Source: Salminus brasiliensis
Lineage: Eukaryota; Chordata; Actinopteri; Characiformes; Bryconidae
DNA: 64,000 nt
Reading direction: 5' to 3'
Assembly: GCF_030463535.1 (NCBI RefSeq)
Contig: NC_132892.1
Span: forward strand, 30,037,411-30,101,410
Positions 33,263 through 57,016 of this stretch are shown one piece after another. Below the pieces are notes generated by a model. It was not told the origin of the DNA. It saw only the letters and a program-made list of their open reading frames with translations, and did not search any database. Within the stretch, counting starts at the first letter, position 1; every line of letters begins with the position of its first letter. The translations under genes were made by a program, and so were the position numbers.

Positions 33263-36200
33263 AAAATTTCAACAGAGCAGAGTTTTGCATTCTTGTTATA
33301 TACACACGCACCTTTAAAAAACATATAAATATACTCAGCAGTGTACTATAAATACACTGCTGTAAATAAAGCATCCCCCTCATGGAAAGCTGTACACATG
33401 CATTTCTGGGCAAGCTGAGAAAGCTGCAGAAGCGGCCGATGTAAAAACGGGCGCCATAAATTACGTAAATGCGTTGATTTGCATACAGCGCGTCAACGTG
33501 TTGCAAGGATGGCTGTGTCCCAAATAGCACACTACCACACTTAATAGTGGTAAAATAGTGCATCATCATTAGAAGTGTGTACATTCATTTAATTTACAAA
33601 GTATAGAAGTGTGTGGTTTGGGACGCAGGCCAGGATTTCCTCTCCCACAGGCAAGTATTTTGGACAGAGACCGAGTTTTCTGTGTAAAGACTCTGGACAT
33701 TGAATCATCTTAGCTACACGTTACCCGAGCGTTGAAAATTCAATGTTTATAATCATTTAAAGTTTTAATTCTGGTATTTGAGTAAAAATACTGATGCTTC
33801 ATTTCATGTAAAGGGTGCTATGACATAGAACAGAGGTTACCTGCGAACACTGAGGTGTTTTTTCGTTGCAGAAAAACACCCTGAAGTGCATAATGTGTTT
33901 TTAAGAAAAGGCATGATAAGAAAATATTGAAATATAAAAAGAAATGTAAAATTGGTTATGATATTAAATTATTTTACTCAAGCAATCACACATTAAAATG
34001 ATATATATAGAATAAGTGATAAATACATTATTCATTCAATTAATCGACTAATAATAGATGAATCAATTAGAATGTATGTATGTAAATAAAAATAAGCATT
34101 AGATACTAACCCGGTCATTTACCCCTGAAGCTAAAGAAGCATGTGGACTGAGGCGGTAGAGTAATACTGGAGTAATTCTGGAGAGAGGTCCGGGCTATAG
34201 ATAACAGGGTTGTGGGGTTGAGACCCAGGCTCAGCAAACTGCAACCGGTGTTCCCTTGGGCAAGGCCCTTCACCCTCTCTGCTTCCCAGGCCCCACAGGG
34301 ACGGTTGTCTGGTCACAGCTCCAGTTCCGGCCCGGAGTGGGAACAACAGAGGCGCCGTTCTCCCTGTTCCAGTCAGCTGTGAAATTAAACGGGGGGTCGG
34401 ACGGGTTCTCTTTTCAGTTGTATGGTTTATTGTCCAATTTACTGAATTTACACTTTCATGTCTTACATAACAGTAAAGTTATACATGACAAAAACAACCG
34501 GTGAGGGATACTCACATTATATGTGAACATACAAAATCAAGTCAAATTGTACACCATAATTTATAAAATATATATATTTCCTCTTCAGTAAAAAGATCAC
34601 ATACTGCTCACATATGCAAAAACTCCTCCGGCCAACAGCAGACCCGTTTAAGACGCTCCCACCTGCTTTTTTTATTTCCAGAGGTCTTCTTCACTATCAG
34701 AAAGGGAAATCTCTAATTGCTTCATATAGAATGGCCTAATTGGTTGAACTTAATGAATGAATTCAAATAAAAGTACTGATTTAATTAAAAGATTATAAAG
34801 CTGAAATCAGGAGCTTCGCTATTAATCAAATTGTCATGCATAAAAAAAAATCATTATGTATAATTGCTAAAACACAACGTTGTAAAAAGGTTAATGGAGC
34901 ACCATTGACAAGAACCCGGGCCTTCTGATATCAACGACACGAAAGCGATCATCCTACACTGTGAAATAAAGGTGCTACCGGTGGTTCTTTGAGTGATGCC
35001 ATGAAACAGAGGTCACTAACAGGAAGTCATGGTCCAGACACAGATGCTACTTCAGAGCCTTAAAAGGTTCTTCACTCTTCACATCTCAATTCCAAACATG
35101 GTTCTTCTATCTGTGGCATCCCTCAGAGAACCATCTGAGGCACCTTCATGTTTAGGAGTGTAGAATAAAACAATCCTGGCAGAGCAACACCACAGGTTCC
35201 CAATCCATCCAATCTGATTGGACATGTGGTGCTGATTAAGGTTTAGCTAGTTCTATTAAGTTCTAATGCTTTGGGCGCTCGTTTCTTTACAATAACAACA
35301 ACAAAAAAAGGCGACAAAGATCTCAAACAAAGAATATCTGGAGAAATCCAGGCCACACCTGAAAAACAAATGAAGGGCCATGAAAATGAAGTGCCACAAA
35401 AGGCAATCAAGGTGATCCTCAACCTGGAATATCAGCAAATGGACCAACGCCTGAGAACGCTGACCTGGGATCAGCTCCGGATTTTCATATTCAACGGTTC
35501 TTGCTCGCTCTGCCCACAAATGCGTTCCACAGTCTCCGCAATAAAGCTCCTTCAAATGATTCTCTGAGCGATGCCATAGAGGAACCACAAAGTTCTTTAT
35601 GGAAAAGCACCAAAAGTGGTTCTTGTATGGCATCAAAGAACCATTCAAAGCAGCTTTGTTTGTATGAGGGTAGCCATAGCAACTGTCGCCATGTTGGTCA
35701 GACTTGGTAGAGAACGTTACTGATGACCTCTACATTCACAACAACACTACTATTCTGTGCATACTGTATTAGTGAATGGTGGTGTACTAGTTTGAGCATT
35801 TCACAGTATTTGAATACTGTCCTCTGGGATGAAGCCCATAGGGTTTCCAAACAAAGGTGGTCCTTTTTAAAACATTAAAAACACTATTTTTTTCATCATT
35901 AATCAGAATTTTGAGAAAGTTTATTATTTAGTAGTTCAAAATATATCCACTAGATAGATGCTGTATTAATAGCGAATACAAGTGAAAGCGCAAATGAACT
36001 GAAATCAGCCACGAGTGTCTTAAAACTGTTCTAACTGATGCTTATATTCTGCACAGATCAGCTAACATTTAGTTTTCTTTCACTAAATTGTATTTTTTTA
36101 TAATATTTTATGTATAATTTTGTTTATATTTGTTTTCTAGCATTTGCTGCCTTTATAAATGGAGCTGCTAGCAATTTAATTTGGCTTTTTTGTTTTGTTT

Positions 36201-36764
36201 TACCACATTAATTAAAAAATAAATTGAAAAATATACAATTTTAATATCTAAAATAAGGGATTACATAAATATTCACCCCCCCTTTAAAAGTGACTGACCC
36301 AGTTCAACAGAGGTCCAGGCAACGGATGCTATTACTCTCGCAATTAGTGAAATTGAGATCACCCTGCGATTTCGTTATCGACTTCAAATCGGCATCAAAA
36401 TAAATAAAGTGACCTAAATAAAGGAATTGTTCATTTAGGGTGTTAATAGTGTTCGTTTAGACCCACATGTGCAGTTCTGGTACAATAACGTTGGGTTAAT
36501 GCACTATGCTAATAGTGCTAATATTAGCATGATAATCAACCTGTGATGTGCTACAGTTTCCCATTGGGCTAAACTGGAGTTATGCTAACACTCTGTAAAG
36601 CTTGTCCAACCTAGCAACAGTTGCTATGAAAAAATATGTAAACATTTGTGGACAGTTCAAAATGTCGTAAATAGGATAATGACACCAAAAACCCTCGCCC
36701 TAGCTCAGCACATTTATTGTAAGACACCCGATGCATATGGATCATTCCGAAGCCGTACGGTCAT
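33263..36764. other. Intergenic DPY30-PSEN2, left part
   Basis: No gene seen. Contains dispersed-repeat fragments at 33370-33445 and 34128-34185, a SINE-like piece at about 34190-34300 (GGGTTGTGGGGTTGAGACCC, GGGCAAGGCCCTTCACCC), and AGAACC-type elements at 34965-35165 and 35545-35645 (AGCGATGCCATAGAGGAACC). The rest is AT-rich with no pattern I recognise. Confidence 0.6.
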
Positions 36765-36927
36765 ATGCAAAAGTTTGGACACCCCTGTTCAGATGGCACT
36801 GTGTCTTGGTTGTCTAAGTGTAAACACATGAACCAAGCTTTTACAGTAAACAAACAAATATAGCAATATTTATAACCGTTAATTTCATATTGGGAAAGAA
36901 AGAAGGCATTAAAATGTACCATAACAT

Positions 36928-37361
36928 ACACTATCTGGACAAAAGTATTGGGACACCTCGTTCGTTATTGTTTCTTCAGAAATCAAGGGTTTTACACACA
37001 CCAAAAAAGTGAATCCTGCTTTTGTTGGAGTAGCTGTCTCTACTGTCTAGTGTTGTCCAGAGTTTGGAGCACTGCTGTTAAGATTTGATTGCATTCAGCA
37101 ACAAAAGTGTTAATGATCCCCAACTCAAGTATCCCAAGAGCAGAACCTTTCCACTGCTCCACAGCTCCATGCTGGAGGGTCTTATACCCCTCTAGCCTAA
37201 GGCATTAGGAAGCATGGTGCCAATAGGTTGATGTTTATCTGCTCCAGAGTGTCCTATTCTATTGGCGATATTTCTTCACAGGAACCAGACAAGCTGCGTG
37301 TGTGTAAAGTAGCTCATTAGCATTCATTCATTAGAGGGGGTGTCCACAAACATTTAGCGTA
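36928..37361 (+). mobile_element. MITE family A, near-complete copy
   Basis: Both termini present: CTATCTGGACAAAAGTATTG on the left and GGGTGTCCACAAACATTTAG on the right. Body phrases are shared with the other seven copies. No coding capacity. Confidence 0.8.
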
Positions 37362-37428
37362 GTTTCACATGTGAAATGGTCAATAACCACATGTGAAGAG
37401 GTGCAGAAGTGTGTTTCTGTAGAGGGTC

Positions 37429-37438
37429 TTTATTTATT
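37429..37438 (-). other. psen2: Candidate PSEN2 poly(A) signal (overlapping AATAAA on - strand)
   Basis: TTTATTTATT on + gives two overlapping AATAAA motifs on -, about 400 bases past the PSEN2 stop. It lies in MITE-derived sequence; closer variant signals are possible. Confidence 0.3.
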
Positions 37439-37835
37439 TATTACAAAAGAAAATCAAAAAAATCAACAAGACAATGTCATTTGACCAGAGGTGCCCAAAC
37501 TTTTGCACAAGGTTGTAGTATATTAAGCTCCCTTTCCAAACCGTCCACCACAGATATTGCTTTTCCTTCATATCTGACCGGCAATACAAGGCTGACTGGC
37601 TTTTTTGACCAGTGTGGCCATCACCAGCTACCTTATGCAGGTGCATCCTCCCCGAGTCTGTTCTTAAACACCCAATCTTCTCAGATAAGACCGAGGCCAG
37701 CTCAGATACGAGGATTAAATAAACACAACTTCGAAATGATTCTCACTGAAATATAATACACCAAGCTCACTGGTGTGCGGCTATGGCTTCCAGACGGGCC
37801 GTACAACCCTCCAGGACACCAGTCCGGAGCCTCTG

Positions 37836-47445
<9,610 letters not shown>

Positions 47446-47478
47446 GAATGGAGCGGGGTGAAGGGCTGATCACACACA

Positions 47479-47516
<38 letters not shown>
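47446..47516 (-). other. psen2: PSEN2 5'UTR segment and its splice acceptor with (CT)n tract
   Basis: On the - strand a (CT)n run (47482-47516) leads into CAG, then 34 bases of 5'UTR (47446-47479) before the ATG. It implies at least one further upstream non-coding exon, possibly near 49.5-49.9 kb. Confidence 0.6.
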
Positions 47517-47536
47517 TGTGTTGGTTAGGTTGGTGG

Positions 47537-47760
47537 TTGGTGTAGCGCAACAGATAAAACCACTAGCTGCCAGTGAGCTATTACACCATGTAGGAGACCA
47601 GGGTTCGATTCCTGGGTGACTAAGCTGCGCTACACCAATAACAGTCCCTGGGCCAGACTCCTAACACTACATTGGCCCTCCTCTGTAATTCCAGTCACCT
47701 TGTAAGTCGCTCTGGATAAGAGCGTCAGCTAAATGCCGTAAATGTAAAAGTAAATGTAAT
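47537..47760 (+). mobile_element. tRNA-derived SINE
   Basis: A box TAGCGCAACAG (47543-47553) and B box GGTTCGATTCC (47602-47612) are spaced as in a pol III promoter. The tail is TAAGTCGCTCTGGATAAGAG then CGTCAGCTAAATG, a conserved fish SINE 3' end. A reverse copy is at 31480-31655. Confidence 0.85.
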
Positions 47761-49128
47761 AGTAGTAGTAGTAGAGGCAGTCACAGCAGTAGTAGTAGTA
47801 GTAGTAGTAACTGTAGCAGTATTGTACTTATACTATTAATTAATATTAACAGTAGTAGCAGTCACAGCAGTAATAGCAACAGTAGCAAAAAGAGCAGTAA
47901 TATTAGTAGTATTGCTATTAATAGTATTATTAGTAATAATAGTAGTATCAGACACAGCAGTAGCATAGGTAGTAGTAGCAGTTATAGAAGCAGTCAGCAG
48001 TAGTATTAGTCCAAGTACTAAAAGTACCATTGTAGCATCAGTAGCAGTATTATTAGTAGTATTAATAGCAGATATTAGCAGTATTATTAGCAGTATTAGT
48101 AGTAGTATTAATAGCAGCATTAGTAGCAGCAGTAACAGTAGTATTAGTAGTTTTAATACTTGTATTAATAGCAGCAGTAACAGTATTATTAGTAGTATTA
48201 ATAGTATTAATAGCAGTATTATTAGTAGTATTAATAGCAGTATTAGCAGTATTATTAGTAGTATTAATAGCAGTATTATTAGCAGCAGTAGCAGTCTTAG
48301 TAGTAGTATTAATAGTATTAATAGCAGTATTATTAGTAGTATTAATAGCAGTATTAGCAGTATTATTAGTAGTATTAATAGCAGTATTATTAGCAGCAGT
48401 AGCAGTCTTAGTAGTAGTATTAATAGCAGCAGTAGCAATATTATTAGCAGTATTATTAGTAGTATTAATAGCAGTATTAGTAGTATTAATAGTAGTATTG
48501 TTAGTAGTATTAATTGCAGCAGTATTATTAGTAGCATTGTTAGTAGTATTATTAGTAGTATTAATAGCAGCAGCACTATTAGTAGTATTGTTAGTAGTAT
48601 TATTAGTAGTATTAATAGCAGATATTAGCAGTATTATTAGTAGTATTAATAGCAGATATTAGCAGTATTATTAGTAGTATTAATAGCAGATATTAGCAGT
48701 ATTATTAGTAGTATTAATAGCAGCAGCACTATTAGTAGTATTATTAGTAGTATTAATAGCAGCATTAGTAGCAGCAGTATTGTTAGTAGTATTATTAGTA
48801 GTATTGTTAGTAGTATTAATAGCAGCAGAACTATTAGTAGTATTATTAGTATTATTATTAGTAGTATTGTTAGTACTATTGCTAGTAGTATTGCTAGTAG
48901 TATTGTTAGTAGTATTAATAGCAGCAGAACTATTAGTAGTATTATTAGTAGTATTGCTAGTAGTATTGCTAGTAGTATTGTTAGTAGTATTAATAGCAGC
49001 AGAACTATTAGTAGTATTATTAGTAGTATTGTTAGTAGTATTGCTAGTAGTATTGTTAGTAGTATTATTAGTAGTATTAATAGCAGCAGAACTATTAGTA
49101 GTATTATTAGTAGTATTATTAGTAGCTG
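47761..49128. repeat. Compound trinucleotide-type repeat (AGT/ATT/AGC units), 1.4 kb
   Basis: Irregular mixture of AGTAGT, ATTATT and AATAGCAGC triplets, with larger blocks such as AGTATTAATAGCAGCAGAAC repeated three to four times on the right. Long Leu/Ile/Val-only frames on both strands are a by-product of the triplet period. Confidence 0.9.
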
Positions 49129-49914
49129 ATCAGTGGCTGTATCTGTATTGATCCAGAGCTGATATCTCCAGAGGGTTCTTGCTTTGGTCAAAGCTGTGCT
49201 CCTACAGGATCCATTAACAGAAGGCTGAGCAGGTTCTGGGTGGCTCGGACAGGCATTAGGCTGCTTTCAGCTACAGAGCGAACATCGGCCGCCAGACAGG
49301 ACCTGAATCATGAAGCAGCTACATTTTGGGCTGAGAAGAAGCTTAGATAAACGAGCTTCATCACCAAACTACCACTTACTGCTGTAACACCTCAGACCCA
49401 ATCATTCAAACGACTGGAAACCTTCAGTACAAACACAAACCCGCTGTGAACATCGCTTAAAGCCGTAGCCCTCATCTTTAAACCCTCAAACCCAGACAGC
49501 ATGCTCTCTCTCCACCTCCACCTCCACCTCCACCCCCAGAGCTCCTACCACTAACCCCCTCCTCTGTGGCCCGAACACACACAGCGCAAACCAGCGAGAA
49601 ACACCAGCGAGAAACACCAGCGAGAAACACCAGCCAAACACTTTCAGAAGTCTGAAGATTTACATTCAGTCGGAGAAGATGAGGCGGTCTGCTCTCTCTC
49701 TCTCTCTCTCTCTCTTTTCCTCGGTGTCTCTCGGTGTCTCTCTCTCACCGCTTCAGCCGACTCTCACCACAACACCAGAACAGGAAAAGACGCCGGTCAG
49801 CTGATCTGTGGCGCTGTGAGTCACCTGACCAGCTTGTTGTCGTTTGGGAAACACAGCCACTGTACTTTCTTAATATTTTACACCATTTGTACTTTACTGA
49901 AATTTAATAATCGC
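49129..49914 (-). promoter_or_regulatory. Candidate PSEN2 promoter / non-coding first exon region
   Basis: The only non-repetitive, moderately CG-containing stretch upstream of PSEN2. It has CCACCTCCACCTCC at about 49515, CGAGAAACACCAG repeats at 49587-49635, a (CT)n run at about 49691-49714, a TGAGTCA site near 49817, and a possible - strand donor GTGAGAGTC near 49768. This is inferred from position only. Confidence 0.3.
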
Positions 49915-52900
49915 AGAGAGATATTTGAGATATTTAATATTTAGTATATTTACATCCGGATATTTAATATATATTTACATCCGGATATTTAATATATTTA
50001 CATCTGGGTATTTAATATATTTCTGAATATTTAGTATATTTACTTCTGGGTATTTAATATATTTCTGAATATTTAGTATATTTACTTCTGGGTATTTAAT
50101 ATATTTCTGGGTATTTAATATATTTCTGGATATTTAGTATATTTACTTCTGGGTATTTAATATATTTCTGAATATTTAGTATATTTACTTCTGGGTATTT
50201 AATATATTTCTGAATATTTAGTATATTTACTTCTGGGTATTTAATATATTTCTGGGTATTTAATATATTTCTGGATATTTAGTATATTTACATCTGGGTA
50301 TTTAATATATTTCTGAATATTTAGTATATTTACTTCTGGGTATTTAATATATTTCTGGGTATTTAATATATTTCTGGATATTTAGTATATTTACTTCTGG
50401 GTATTTAATATATTTCTGAATATTTAGTATATTTACTTCTGGATATTTAATATATTTCTGGGTATTTAATATATTTCTGGATATTTAGTATATTTACTTC
50501 TGGGTATTTAGTATATTTACTTCTGGGTATTTAATATATTTCTGGATATTTAGTATATTTACTTCTGGATGTTTAGTATATTTACTTCTGGGTATTTAAT
50601 ATATTTCTGGATATTTAGTATATTTACATCTGGGTATTTAATATATTTCTGAATATTTAGTATATTTACTTCTGGGTATTTAATATATTTCTGGGTATTT
50701 AATATATTTCTGGATATTTAGTATATTTACTTCTGGGTATTTAATATATTTCTGAATATTTAGTATATTTACTTCTGGGTATTTAATATATTTCTGGGTA
50801 TTTAATATATTTCTGGATATTTAGTATATTTACTTCTGGGTATTTAGTATATTTACTTCTGGGTATTTAATATATTTCTGGATATTTAGTATATTTACTT
50901 CTGGATGTTTAGTATATTTACTTCTGGGTATTTAATATATTTCTGAATATTTAGTATATTTACATCTGGGTATTTAATATATTTCTGAATATTTAGTATA
51001 TTTACTTCTGGGTATTTAATATATTTCTGGATATTTAGTATATTTACTTCTGGGTATTTAATATATTTCTGAATATTTAGTATATTTACTTCTGGGTATT
51101 TAATATATTTCTGGGTATTTAATATATTTCTGGATATTTAGTATATTTACTTCTGGGTATTTAGTATATTTACTTCTGGGTATTTAATATATTTCTGGAT
51201 ATTTAGTATATTTACTTCTGGATGTTTAGTATATTTACTTCTGGGTATTTAATATATTTCTGGATATTTAGTATATTTACTTCTGGATGTTTAGTATATT
51301 TACTTCTGGGTATTTAATATATTTCTGAATATTTAGTATATTTACATCTGGGTATTTAATATATTTCTGAATATTTAGTATATTTACTTCTGGGTATTTA
51401 ATATATTTCTGAATATTTAGTATATTTACTTCTGGGTATTTAATATATTTCTGGGTATTTAATATATTTCTGGATATTTAGTATATTTACTTCTGGGTAT
51501 TTAGTATATTTCTGGATATTTAGTATATTTACTTCTGGGTATTTAATATATTTCTGGATATTTAGTATATTTACATCTGGGTATTTAATATATTTCTGAA
51601 TATTTAGTATATTTACATCTGGGTATTTAATATATTTCTAGATATTTAATATATTTCTGGATATTTAATATATTTCTGGATATTTAGTATATTTACTTCT
51701 GGATGTTTAGTATATTTACTTCTGGGTATTTAATATATTTCTGGGTATTTAATATATTTCTGGATATTTAGTATATTTACTTCTGGGTATTTAGTATATT
51801 TCTGGATATTTAGTATATTTACTTCTGGATATTTAGTATATTTACTTCTGGGTATTTAATATATTTCTGAATATTTAGTATATTTACATCTGGGTATTTA
51901 ATATATTTCTGGGTATTTAATATATTTACTTCTGGATGTTTAGTATATTTACTTCTGGGTATTTAATCTATTTCTGAATATTTAGTATATTTACATCTGG
52001 GTATTTAATATATTTCTGGGTATTTAATATATTTACTTCTGGATGTTTAGTATATTTACTTCTGGGTATTTAATCTATTTCTGGATATTTAGTATATTTA
52101 CATCTGGGTATTTAATAGATTTCTGGGTATTTAGTATATTTCCTTCTGGATGTTTAGTATATTTACTTCTGGGTATTTAATATATTTCTGAATATTTAGT
52201 ATATTTACATCTGGGTATTTAATATATTTCTGGGTATTTAGTATATTTACTTCTGGATGTTTAGTATATTTACTTCTGGGTATTTAATCTATTTCTGGAT
52301 GTTTAGTATATTTACTTCTGGGTATTTAATATATTTCTGGATATTTAGTATATTTACATCTGGGTATTTAATATATTTCTGGGTATTTAGTATATTTCCT
52401 TCTGGATGTTTAGTATATTTACTTCTGGGTATTTAATATATTTCTGGATATTTAGTATATTTACTTCTGGATGTTTAGTATATTTACTTCTGGGTATTTA
52501 ATATATTTCTGGATATTTAGTATATTTACTTCTGGGTATTTAATATATTTCTGGGTATTTAATATATTTCTGGGTATTTAGTATATTTACTTCTGGGTAT
52601 TTAGTATATTTCTGGATATTTAGTATATTTACTTCTGGGTATTTAATATATTTCTGGGTATTTAGTATATTTACTTCTGGGTATTTAGTATATTTACTTC
52701 TGGGTATTTAGTATATATACTTCTGGGTATTTAATATATATTTACTTCTGGGTATTTAGTATATTTACTTCTGAACATTTAGTATATTTACTTCTGGGTA
52801 TTTTGTATGGTTATGTCTGGATATTTAGTATATTTCTGGATATTTAATATATTTACTTCTGGACATTTAGTATATTTACTTCTGGGTATTTAGTATATTT

Positions 52901-55430
52901 ACTTCTGGACATTTAGTATATTTACTTTTGGGTATTTAGTGTATTTACTTCTGAATATTTAGTATATTTCTGGATATTTAGTATGTTTACATCTGGGTAT
53001 TTAATATATTTCTGTGTATTTAGTACATTTCCTTCTGGATGTTTAGTATATTTACTTCTGGGTATTTAATATATTTCTGAATATTTAGTATATTTACATC
53101 TGGGTATTTAATATATTTCTGGGTATTTAGTATATTTACTTCTGGATGTTTAGTATATTTACTTCTGGGTATTTAATCTATTTCTGGATGTTTAGTATAT
53201 TTACTTCTGGGTATTTAATATATTTCTGAATATTTAGTATATTTACATCTGGGTATTTAATATATTTCTAGGTATTTAGTATATTTACTTCTGGGTATTT
53301 AATATATTTACTTCTGGGTATTTAATATATTTCTGGATATTTAGTATATTTACTTCTGGGTATTTAATATATTTACTTCTGGGTATTTAATATATTTCTG
53401 GATATTTAGTATATTTACATCTGGGTATTTAATATATTTCTGGGTATTTAGTATATTTCCTTCTGGATGTTTAGTATATTTACTTCTGGGTATTTAATAT
53501 ATTTCTGGATATTTAGTATATTTACTTCTGGATGTTTAGTATATTTACTTCTGGGTATTTAGTATATTTACTTCTGGGTATTTAGTATATATACTTCTGG
53601 GTATTTAATATATATTTACTTCTGGGTATTTAGTATATTTACTTCTGAACATTTAGTATATTTACTTCTGGGTATTTTGTATGGTTATGTCTGGATATTT
53701 AGTATATTTCTGGATATTTAATATATTTACTTCTGGACATTTAGTATATTTACTTCTGGGTATTTAGTATATTTACTTCTGGACATTTAGTATATTTACT
53801 TTTGGGTATTTAGTATATATACTTCTGGGTATTTAATATATATTTACTTCTGGGTATTTAGTATATTTACTTCTGAACATTTAGTATATTTACTTCTGGG
53901 TATTTTGTATGGTTATGTCTGGATATTTAGTATATTTCTGGATATTTAATATATTTACTTCTGGACATTTAGTATATTTACTTCTGGGTATTTAGTATAT
54001 TTACTTCTGGACATTTAGTATATTTACTTTTGGGTATTTAGTGTATTTACTTCTGAATATTTAGTATATTTCTGGATATTTAGTATATTTACATCTGGGT
54101 ATTTAATATATTTCTGGGTATTTAGTATATTTCCTTCTGGATGTTTAGTATATTTACTTCTGGGTATTTAATATATTTCTGAATATTTAGTATATTTACA
54201 TCTGGGTATTTAATATATTTCTGGGTATTTAGTATATTTACTTCTGGATGTTTAGTATATTTACTTCTGGGTATTTAATCTATTTCTGGATGTTTAGTAT
54301 ATTTACTTCTGGGTATTTAATATATTTCTGAATATTTAGTATATTTACATCTGGGTATTTAATATATTTCTAGGTATTTAGTATATTTACTTCTGGGTAT
54401 TTAATATATTTACTTCTGGGTATTTAATATATTTCTGGATATTTAGTATATTTACTTCTGGGTATTTAATATATTTACTTCTGGGTATTTAATATATTTC
54501 TGGATATTTAGTATATTTACATCTGGGTATTTAATATATTTCTGGGTATTTAGTATATTTCCTTCTGGATGTTTAGTATATTTACTTCTGGGTATTTAAT
54601 ATATTTCTGGATATTTAGTATATTTACTTCTGGATGTTTAGTATATTTACTTCTGGGTATTTAATATATTTCTGGATATTTAGTATATTTACTTCTGGGT
54701 ATTTAATATATTTCTGGGTATTTAATATATTTCTGGTTATTTAGTATATTTACTTCTGGGTATTTAGTATATTTCTGGATATTTAGTATATTTACTTCTG
54801 GGTATTTAATATATTTCTGGGTATTTAGTATATTTACTTCTGGGTATTTAGTATATTTACTTCTGGGTATTTAGTATATATACTTCTGGGTATTTAATAT
54901 ATATTTACTTCTGGGTATTTAGTATATTTACTTCTGAACATTTAGTATATTTACTTCTGGGTATTTTGTATGGTTATGTCTGGATATTTAGTATATTTCT
55001 GGATATTTAATATATTTACTTCTGGACATTTAGTATATTTACTTCTGGGTATTTAGTATATTTACTTCTGGACATTTAGTATATTTACTTTTGGGTATTT
55101 AGTGTATTTACTTCTGAATATTTAGTATATTTCTGGATATTTAATATATTTATTTCTGGATATTTAGTATATTTATTGCTGGATATGTAGTATATTTCTG
55201 GATATTTTGTATAGTTGCTTCTGGATATTTAGTATATTTCTGGATATTTAATTTATTAATTTCTGGATATTTAATTTGTTTATTTCTGAATATTTAATAT
55301 ATTTACATCTGGATATTTAGTATATTTCTGTACATTTAATATATTTACATCTCGATGTTTAGTATATTTAGTGATATCTAGTATATTTCTGTATATTTAG
55401 TATATTTATGTCTGTATATTACTGAATATT
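49915..55430. repeat. 5.5-kb AT-rich satellite array between PSEN2 and SRD5A2
   Basis: Alternating related units of about 23 bp (TATATTTACTTCTGGGTATT + TAA) and about 19 bp (TATATTTCTGGATATTTAG) with few variants. Rare variants mark larger blocks: GTATGGTTATGTCTGG recurs near 52806, 53686, 53906 and 54966, so segments of about 0.2-1.1 kb were duplicated. The right end (55130-55430) is more degenerate. No coding capacity. Confidence 0.97.
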
Positions 55431-56876
55431 ATTTTCTCCCTCCTCTCTCGCAGTCTTCTCCCTAATCCCCTTAAGCTGAAGGCCTGGTCCGTACTAGCAA
55501 ACACTCAATAAATGTATCCTATAGCATCTCTCAAATGTGCTCAATTCAATCTGTAATTCTAACTAAACACAGCTGAACTCTGCAGAGTATTGACCCAAAT
55601 GACCTGCAGTTACCTGTAAATGCCCCTAGATGTCATTTTAACACAGACCTAATGCCTGTCGGACCTGACAATGACTTCCATCTGGCCAGAATCCAGAGTT
55701 CAATGTCAACATCTTAAAGATTTACCCAACAAATGCATTCTTGAGATTGAAATTTAATTTAGCTGTGAATTATTCCGTCTGTCTTTCTGTCCACAGTCCA
55801 GGGGGACTGAAGCGTCACCTCTGATGGTAAAGCTCCTCAGACATACTTTAGGACCAAACTCAGCTTAAACCATCAGAGAGTCCTGAGTAATGTGGAGTTC
55901 CCTCAGCATTCATTTCAGAGACCACCTTCTGTAGACAATGGCTTGCAAAAGTTTGGGTACCCCAGTCCCCTGATTTTTTCCTGTAACTGTGAATAGCAGT
56001 CCACAGGACCTGTTTCCAGAATGCTTCAGGCTTGTTTGGATGTTCCTCTAAAAAAAAAAAAAAAAACATCTGATGCTGGACGTTGTGGTCAGGACCTGGA
56101 CCTTCCATGAAGGTCAGATGTGCACAGTAGGTGTCGCTGCACAGTAGAACAGTGCTCCACCACCCCAGAGTCTGCTCAGTCTTCCTGAAGGTTTTGGGTG
56201 TGGCCTTCTTCTCAGGAGGCTTTCCTCTCAGCCCTCTCAGACGGTTTTCTTGGTCTTCCAGACGTCAACTTCCAGACCTCCACCGTTCCTGCTGTGAACT
56301 GCCATTTCTTAAGTACATTAGGAACTGAGGAAACGGCTAACTGAAAATGCTGGGCTATCTTTATATAGTCTTCTCCTGCTTTGAGAGCATCAGTTATTGT
56401 AATGTTTCGAGGTGTGAGCAGTCTTAGATGATTGTTTTGACGGGGAAATGATTATATAAAGGGTGCGCCTGGCTTTGCTCTGATTGGTACGTGCCATGAT
56501 CAGTGCAATCAGGGAATGTAAGGAAATGCACCAGGCTCTATCTACCTTTGGCCATCTACCAGCCCACAGCCCCCACCGCCAACAGCTCATGTTTCAGGGC
56601 CTGCATCACTGGCTTAACTGGATCCATCCCCAGTATAAAAAAACAATAGGGAATCAATTTCACTTTTATTGTGGATATTAGGTTGCCAAGTATTTAAAAA
56701 ATTGATGGCATGACAAAAATTTCAAGCAATTGGTCGAGGAAATGCCAGTAACTCTATTCTTGATACCAATTCCCATTTACCTCGCTGCTGGATTCCTTGG
56801 GCCCCTTTTCAGAGGCTTGTCAGGGAGTGTTAGCCATTGGCTTAGCTTACAGAGAAGGAGGGGATAGAGTGAATGG

Positions 56877-56910
<34 letters not shown>

Positions 56911-57016
56911 AGAGAACAAGAGGAACACACTGACGAAAGCAGAAGTCAGCAGGAACTTGCTTCAGCCCTGATCTAGCATGCCACTTGCATGAGGTTTTGG
57001 CCAGCAAACAGGCACC
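55431..57016. other. Intergenic, SRD5A2 upstream region
   Basis: Begins with unremarkable unique sequence. About 55937-56330 looks like part of an old Tc1-type element (TGGCTTGCAAAAGTTTGGGT, then GTCTTCCTGAAGG and GGCTTTCCTCTCAG); the edges are unclear. A (CA)n run at 56880-56908 lies about 110 bases before the SRD5A2 ATG. No TATA box was assigned. Confidence 0.5.

Larger units (their letters stand above)
36765..37517. mobile_element. Outer MITE (GCAAAAGTTTGGACACCC termini) split by a family A MITE
   Basis: Left GTCATATGCAAAAGTTTGGA and right GCCCAAACTTTTGCACAAGG are inverted repeats. The family-A element at 36928-37361 lies inside, so A inserted later. The right part overlaps a candidate PSEN2 poly(A) signal. 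Confidence 0.65.

Noticed and set aside
35256-35648. 130-residue - strand frame
   Set aside because: No domain recognised and overlaps AGAACC-type repeat pieces; random open frame.
48646-49191. Long Leu/Ile open frames (also 47836-48576 and the + strand)
   Set aside because: Produced by the triplet period of an AGT/ATT/AGC repeat; composition is not protein-like.
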